From Hypomyces perniciosus (Eukaryota > Ascomycota > Sordariomycetes > Hypocreales > Hypocreaceae), in the NCBI GenBank assembly GCA_008477525.1, contig SPDT01000009.1, positions 248,001 through 312,000 of the forward strand: a stretch of 64,000 nucleotides of DNA, in the 5' to 3' direction. The notes beneath the pieces were generated by a model. The model did no database searches, had not been told where the DNA came from, and was given only the letters and a program-made list of their open reading frames with translations. Position numbers and translations under genes: made by a program. Each line of letters begins with the position of its first letter. Position 1 is the first letter of the stretch. This document shows positions 58,906 to 64,000 of the stretch, piece after piece.

Positions 58906-59011
58906 TACCTATAGAGGATAACAGCAACAAATGGCGAAAACCGCTCTAGGTATTTATTAAGGAAGCAATTTCTGGACTTGTAGGAACTGTGTTATTTCCT
59001 TGCTCGTTTTA

Positions 59012-59453
59012 CAGTAGAGTGCGAAATGAGTGTCCGCAATTTGCATATTGAGAAACTCTCTGAGCATGGACCAGGCTGCTGCCTGCTGTAGTTAGCACTA
59101 CAGAATAACATTAACCTAACAAAGGCCATTTATGGCTTTTTAATGTTCTATGTTGAGATTTTGATCTTTCTCATTATTAAAATTCAGAAACAGTAACTTA
59201 GCAATACAGTACAGCATTTATGGATCTAAAGTTTTTTCTACTAATAAAGGGATTAGAGCGGCTTTCGGCTGTTTCTTGCTGCTCCCCTCTATATAGCAAA
59301 AGCGAGATGGGGTATTAGTAATATTAGGTAAAGATTAAGAAAGTACGGTTGGACTGCGCTCACAGAAGTATGGCTACGGAGCTAAGAGGTATGGTCTGTG
59401 CCCAGAAACTTTCCATATATAGAAATCGCGGACACTCATTTCGCACTCTACTG
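59012..59453 (+). mobile_element. Tc1/mariner-type MITE copy D, diverged subfamily
   Basis: 442 bp; ends CAGTAGAGTGCGAAATGAG and its complement ATTTCGCACTCTACTG, flanked by TA. The termini differ from copies A-C in the same way at both ends (GTGCG instead of GGCCG), so it is a subfamily with its own matched TIRs. Confidence 0.85.
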
Positions 59454-59514
59454 TATATCCTTGCTAGTTTTGATGTCTAAGTCCAAGTAAGATCATGATT
59501 ATCATATATAAATG

Positions 59515-59659
59515 TTAAAAAGCCTTTATGGCTTTTTGTTAGGCCAGCGTTAAAGAACAACGCAATAAGCCAGTACTAGCTACGGTTAGCAACTGCTTGG
59601 TCCGGGCCTAGAGAGGTTCCAAACGCATAAACCACGGACCTGATTTTGGTCGCTATTGT
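59515..59659 (-). mobile_element. Truncated relative of the MITE family
   Basis: Contains AAAAAGCCTTTATGGCTTTTTGTTAGGC, then AACAACGCAATAAGCCAG, TGGTCCGGGCCTAGAGAGG and ends TTTTGGTCGCTATTG before TA. It matches the left half of the family in inverted orientation but is diverged and lacks the other end. Confidence 0.6.
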
Positions 59660-59686
59660 ACAGAAATTTGATTAGAGTACATATTA

Positions 59687-60146
59687 CAGTAGAGGCCGAA
59701 ATAAATGTCCGCATTTTGTATGTATAGAAAGTTTCCAGGCACAGACCATGCCTCTGGTTTCCGTAGCCAATACTTCTATAAATACAGCCTAGCCGTGCTT
59801 TGTTAATGTTTACCTAACATTGCATAAGAACAATTTCGCCATTGCTCTATAGAGGGGAGCGGCAAGAAACTGCCGAAAGTCGCTCTGGGCTCTGTATCAA
59901 TAGAAAAACCTTTAGATCCAGAAGTGCTGTGTTTTAAAGTTGCTGTTCCTAACTTTTCAGAATAAGAAGGATTAAAATCCCAATTTATAACATTAAAAAG
60001 CCACAAATGGCTTTTGTTAGGCTAATGCTAGAGAACAACCTGCCAAGCTTTATTGTATAGTAGTGGCTACAGCAGGCAGCAGTCTGGTCCGTGCCCAGAG
60101 AGTTTCTAAATACGCAAATGGCGGACACTGGTTTCGGCCGCTACTG
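59687..60146 (-). mobile_element. Tc1/mariner-type MITE copy E, inverted
   Basis: 460 bp from CAGTAGAGGCCGAAATAAATG to GGTTTCGGCCGCTACTG, flanked by TA (59685-59686 and 60147-60148). Opposite orientation to copies C and D. With them it forms a MITE cluster of about 1.7 kb. Confidence 0.85.
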
Positions 60147-60436
60147 TACACCACCACCGATACTCAGAGCAAAAACCGTAGTAGCGGCTGGCTAAGTATT
60201 ATCCATGTTATGAATCCTACATGGGCTTTTAGGCTCTATAGTGATAATAGATCTTAATTCCCTATATAAAACTGACCCTAACCTGACCCCAAAGCCTTGT
60301 TTAGGCCCTACAATTCATTCCTTACCTGGTCGTAATCATCGGCTATAAGCCGACGAAACCATTAGATCCGAGGGGTAGGCGACAATTGATAATAGAAGAG
60401 TACCCCTAGTACCGGGCTAGTGCAGCATTTATATGC

Positions 60437-61110
60437 TTACTTGTTTAACTGAATAAATGGGCCCAATGTCTTCCGGTCATTTTTGTTGGGGTCATCAAGG
60501 TACTTGACTACCTTAGATCCATACTCAAAAATAATGTAAACTGTAATGCCATCGAAATCTAGCGCTTTTCGTAGGCTTATCTCAATAAAGCAACTCACTT
60601 TATTACGCCGTAGTATGCCCGCAAGGTACGAGTCATGCATCGCAGTTCCCTTTGTTGTACGAGCCCATATAGTAGCGGCATAACCATCTGGAAACTTAAT
60701 ACCATCGTTTAAGATTATAGCGAGATATCCTGTTCGATCTCCGGGTTTATAAGGCATTGTATAGACAAATGTATGAGCATTCCCCGAGCTCCAGCTGTCT
60801 CTCGGCTTCGTCCTGCATTCTTCTCCTGCCAGTAAGATACGACAAGGTTCATTGGTCATCACCATTGCTGTGTTGCATCGAAGAGATACATACTGTATAG
60901 TGTGGCAAAGATGAGAGAAATCATCAACTCATAGAGCCAGTCCGTTCTTTAATAGTGTACTTACAGACCAGAAAAGGCTGAGATCGCAAACTTGAAGGTG
61001 TCACACGCAATATGGCCTGCACTGTCAGCTACAATCGCTGAGATGTAGACTTCAATTTTGCTGGCCTGGTATGTACAACGGATTGGCAGAAGCACAACGA
61101 GTATCGCCAG
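60437..61110 (-). CDS. Possible small secreted protein, 2 exons, unrecognised
   Basis: The main exon (about 60865-60437) encodes 142 residues with beta-strand character (AGEECRTKPRDSW, HTFVYTMPYKPGDRTGYLA, CFIEISLRKALDFDGITVY). Upstream, around 61110-60975, an open stretch reads FFIVALAILVVLLPIRC then SKIEVYISAIVADSAGHIAC and could be a signal-peptide exon. A GT-AG intron (donor near 60970, acceptor near 60868) would join them in frame, but no ATG precedes the hydrophobic part, so the first exon is incomplete. No family recognised. Confidence 0.45.
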
Positions 61111-61569
61111 CGCCACTATAAAGAAGGAACGCCAATCACCTTACTGTAGTACATACATCAAGAACTAATTTACCTATTCTATCTTTTGATGACTAGGCTC
61201 GGCCTTCAGCTTCACTCATAGTATAGTCTTTAGGAAATGGAGAGCCACTACATATCCTTTTGATGTGTTGTGATAGGAAGTCACTTCTAACATCAGGGCG
61301 ATGGAAGAAACATGCCAAGAGCAGAGCGCCACAAACAATGATTCGAACCTTTTATTTAGTACATACTGTATCAACTGCGGCTGTCTGACCTCCTCATGAA
61401 AGGTCCAATTCTGGCTGAAGGTAAAGGTGCCATCGTAAAGTACACAGCAACATGAGCCCTGTACCTAGGATATTTCAAAAGTATAAAATGCAGATATGTT
61501 TCACATCCTACCATACTAAAACTCTTTGAGAGTTAGTATTCCTCGCTCGTCTAGCTAACAAGCCTTATA
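61111..61569. other. Upstream region, no gene seen
   Basis: Intergenic DNA before the 61570 gene; nothing specific identified. Confidence 0.4.
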
Positions 61570-62454
61570 ATGGATAAATCAATGTCTATAGAGGGACTAC
61601 TTGGAGAGAGTGAACAGGATGTAGTGGATTTTAATTCACTCCCGTTAATTGATCTTGTTGGATGCGGACTCGGTCCAGACCCAGATTCATTCCCACGCGT
61701 TCGTCAGTCATGCCCAAAGGGCCAGGATGAACAGAAAAAACTCCCAGATCTTCCCCCCGAGGTACAGGAGATGATATCAGAGAATCTCGACGCAGTTACG
61801 TTACCTGACGGAGTCCGAGGTGGTTTAAGCGTGAATTCAGATACATTCCGCCGCGCCCAACATGCGCATGTCTGGTCCACTATTCTCAGAAGCAAAGACT
61901 TTGCAACAGTAGAAGAAGCCACTCAAAGGGACGGAAACGTCTTTCTTATAGGTTACGATCTCCAGTACCTGTATCATAATATCCACAAGCTGCCTAAGAA
62001 CGCTCCATCCCCGCTCCATCTGATTCTATCATGGGACCCTGCAGATAAACTTCGCATTAACTACCGAAGAGGCGGCTTTGAAATCCCATTCTCAAACCCA
62101 GATATTCTCCTGCGAGCAAGCCATCCAGACTTCTGGGGCCGGATTCATGTTGATGACTTAGGCAAATACATCAAGAAAGTGTCTGGAAAGCTCCAAACAA
62201 AAATACTGTATTTCCATGATGAGGATTGGAAATTGCACACTATAGATGTGAAATTCGCTCCTTTTCACGACGAAAGTTCAGGTTTTAGGCAATACAAATA
62301 CGAGTTTGAAGTGGATAGGCTACGCCATTGGATGCGTTCAACGCTCTGGTCTCCTAAGCAAAAAACGCTATCCCTGGAACAGATCAATTCCTCCAGCACC
62401 CGGGGAGAGCCCCGGGCTCCTTGGCATCTACGCAAAGGGTCCAGTCTGGAATAG
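61570..62454 (+). CDS. Unrecognised 294-residue protein, F-box-like N-terminal helix
   Basis: A single-exon frame from ATG 61570 to TAG. After an acidic N-terminus (SIEGLLGESEQDVVDFNSL) comes KLPDLPPEVQEMISENLD, which looks like an F-box-type helix. The rest includes VFLIGYDLQYLYHNIHKLP, a PLHLILSWDPADKLRINYR strand region and KYEFEVDRLRHWMRS. Codon use looks like that of a normal gene and the frame is clean. I cannot assign a function. F-box-like is a suggestion only. Confidence 0.6.
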   Translation: MDKSMSIEGLLGESEQDVVDFNSLPLIDLVGCGLGPDPDSFPRVRQSCPKGQDEQKKLPDLPPEVQEMISENLDAVTLPDGVRGGLSVNSDTFRRAQHAHVWSTILRSKDFATVEEATQRDGNVFLIGYDLQYLYHNIHKLPKNAPSPLHLILSWDPADKLRINYRRGGFEIPFSNPDILLRASHPDFWGRIHVDDLGKYIKKVSGKLQTKILYFHDEDWKLHTIDVKFAPFHDESSGFRQYKYEFEVDRLRHWMRSTLWSPKQKTLSLEQINSSSTRGEPRAPWHLRKGSSLE

Positions 62455-63699
62455 ATAGTGCCACATTCTAACAGATTTGCATTCCGAACTTTGTTCTAGA
62501 GGCTATTGCGCCGAATGTTCATTCCAATCCGCATTTTTACTGATCTTTCATAACTACATTCAACTGTAATCAGTTTGACCGAGAGTATATATGTATCATG
62601 CCCGCCCCAATCTTGTTTTTCTTACCTAATATACGGAGTAGTAGCTACTGTATTTGAAAATCACTACCCGTTGGTCATTAGTTAATTATCATGAACAACC
62701 CTTTCTTGCTCTTTATCTTTAACCCCAGCTGCATTGTGACAACCACACGAGAGCTGTCAGCCCATTGTGCGTTCCTTTTGTGCTATTGGCATTATGATCA
62801 AATAGTGCTCCAGTGCCCTTTTGTTCCTGATCTCCAGCTTTGTGGAAATTGTGGTCCTATCAGCCGTACTACTGCACACCCACCTATAGTTTCCTTGTGG
62901 GTTTGGGTATGTGGTTGTGTGTGTGCTTTCCCCCCTCGACAAACTGTTAGTCTCTATGTATTCAAATAGCAGTTTTTCCCACCATACTCAATATTTCCGC
63001 CTTGGAAGGCGGCCCGTTCCAGGACATAATAGTAGTTAGGTAGGCCAATAGGATACATGGATTTGCCAGTCTAAATGAAGAATGTGGCTAATGGCAGCTG
63101 CAACAGCAGCAACCTATCTATTAATCCTAAATACTGATTAATAGCCCTCTTCGCTTTTCTGTAAAAATCATCATGATTAATAGAAAGAAGGCTTTGTACG
63201 ACATAGACCCCTGCATGCTTTCTGGCTCGTTCCCCCCTTCATAGTTAGGCATGCCGAAGCTATGTACTAAATCAATTCCAACATCGGCATCCCGCGGAGA
63301 CAAGGCATAAAGGGTGCCGCCGTCATCTGACCTATCTACCTGCGAGGAGGTCGGAATTTGCAAAGAGGTCGGCGGTGGAGAGCTAAGAGGCGAGCTGTTT
63401 TTTTTTTTGAGGAGAGCCCAGATTATCCACGCTGCTCCAATGTTGGCATTTATTCTCCCTTCAAGTTCCTGTACGCACCAAACGCCAACCCTACCCCGAA
63501 ATCCAACACTAATATGTTTAGGCCCTACAATTCAGTCGAGTTGGCAGGTCGAGGTGAGTCGTGTAAGTAGACCCGCAAACCCTTTCGATAGTGTCATTTT
63601 CGGAACGCTCTAATTAGCATGGAAGAACCACCAAACACATTGCAGTATATTAGCATGCTATGAATGTAAGATACGGCTCTGTACCGGAGTCTTTACTGT
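62455..63699. other. No recognisable gene; short dispersed repeat
   Basis: Short frames only. GTTTAGGCCCTACAATTCA at 63513-63532 also occurs at 60299-60318, with a similar CCCTAACC/CCCTACCCC-rich lead, so both may be ends of the same small repeat. A T-run at 63400-63409 is present. Confidence 0.4.
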
Positions 63700-64000
63700 C
63701 TATTCTATCGCTTCTCGAGATCTATCATCCTGTTGTGTAAACTTCTCGATATCGCCAACCCAGTGTAACGCTACTCCTTCTATTACCCCGTTGTCTTGAT
63801 AGAACTGGGCTCTATTCCGCTGATCACCATGAACCAGCTCCAGGTCAAGGCCGTGGTCTAACGTCATGGTGCAAGCTAGCTCGTAATGGGCCTTTTGCTT
63901 CTGGCATCTCACCTTTGTACACTGCCAGGTACAGTACTCGTTGACTGCGTCGTCTCGATAACCTGGTACGTCAAGCCATGGGGATGTCGGGCATGTTGTA
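63700..64000 (-). CDS. Partial gene at window edge, fungal accessory protein C-terminus
   Basis: An open frame on the minus strand enters from beyond 64000 and ends at 63700: WLDVPGYRDDAVNEYCTWQC, then HYELACTMTLDHGLDLELVH, GDQRNRAQFYQDNGVIEG and VALHWVGDIEKF. The pattern (YxxWQ, ACxxTLxxGLDLExVxxDQ, FYxxxGVxxGxAxxxVxDI) matches a small helical C-terminal module common in mould hypothetical proteins. The function is unknown and the start lies outside the window. Confidence 0.55.
   Translation of the reverse strand, partial: TTCPTSPWLDVPGYRDDAVNEYCTWQCTKVRCQKQKAHYELACTMTLDHGLDLELVHGDQRNRAQFYQDNGVIEGVALHWVGDIEKFTQQDDRSREAIE

Noticed and set aside
1..64000. Starship-type giant transposon
   Set aside because: Accessory gene content is suggestive, but I see no DUF3435 captain recombinase and no element borders.
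1..64000. CRISPR arrays, bacterial operons, riboswitches
   Set aside because: No regular spacer-repeat arrays; introns and transposon types are eukaryotic (fungal).

Overview
This window looks like an accessory chromosome region of a filamentous ascomycete, most plausibly a Eurotiales mould (Aspergillus/Penicillium type). The reasons are that genes on both strands carry short GT-AG introns (48-110 bp) with CTRAY-like branch sites, and that the gene families are typical of moulds: a fungal PD-(D/E)XK nuclease-like protein, OrsD-like and telomere-linked-helicase-like fragments, a DUF3638/DUF3645 giant ATPase, an NFX1-type helicase fused to CbbX-like AAA domains, and BTB, F-box and GT25 proteins. 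The window is also full of nested transposons, some with C-to-T/G-to-A decay suggestive of RIP. The species call is inference.

Layout. 0-1.3 kb: a solo LTR with a perfect 5-bp target duplication sits inside an older, AT-drifted LTR of the same family. 2.3-3.9 kb: an intact five-exon short-chain dehydrogenase (SDR) has a 5'-truncated LINE inside its last intron. 4.8-8.3 kb: LINE debris. 8.5-9.4 kb: a two-exon alpha/beta hydrolase whose upstream DNA shares a ~70-bp block with the SDR upstream region. 9.6-10.7 kb: an internal LINE piece with endonuclease and early RT. 11.0-16.5 kb: a broken NFX1-type SF1 helicase / zinc finger / multi-AAA gene, divergent from an unrecognised ORF that is cut off by a transposon end. 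18-21 kb: a hAT relic, a foldback element carrying a LINE tail, and a telomere-linked-helicase-like relic. 22-23.6 kb: an intact three-exon PD-(D/E)XK nuclease-like gene.

24-34 kb: two decayed copies of a small cysteine-containing secreted-type protein, a Tc1/mariner-type MITE family, and a fully delimited 5.56-kb hAT element (27,993-33,551; matched termini, perfect 8-bp TSD) that hosts a nested LINE and a nested MITE. A GT8 glycosyltransferase relic and a 36-nt poly-C run follow. 35-45 kb: GT25 glycosyltransferase (intact), C2H2 zinc-finger gene (one frameshift), BTB gene (intact), OrsD-like fragment, F-box gene (one frameshift in an A-run). 46.7-56.2 kb: a ~3,130-residue DUF3638-type giant gene broken by a single 11-bp tandem duplication. 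58.4-60.2 kb: a cluster of four or five MITE copies. 60.4-64 kb: a possible secreted protein, an unrecognised 294-residue protein and a partial gene at the window edge.

No operon-like or metabolic cluster logic is evident. The common theme is large NTPases and nuclease-like genes in a transposon-rich setting, several inactivated by single small lesions.
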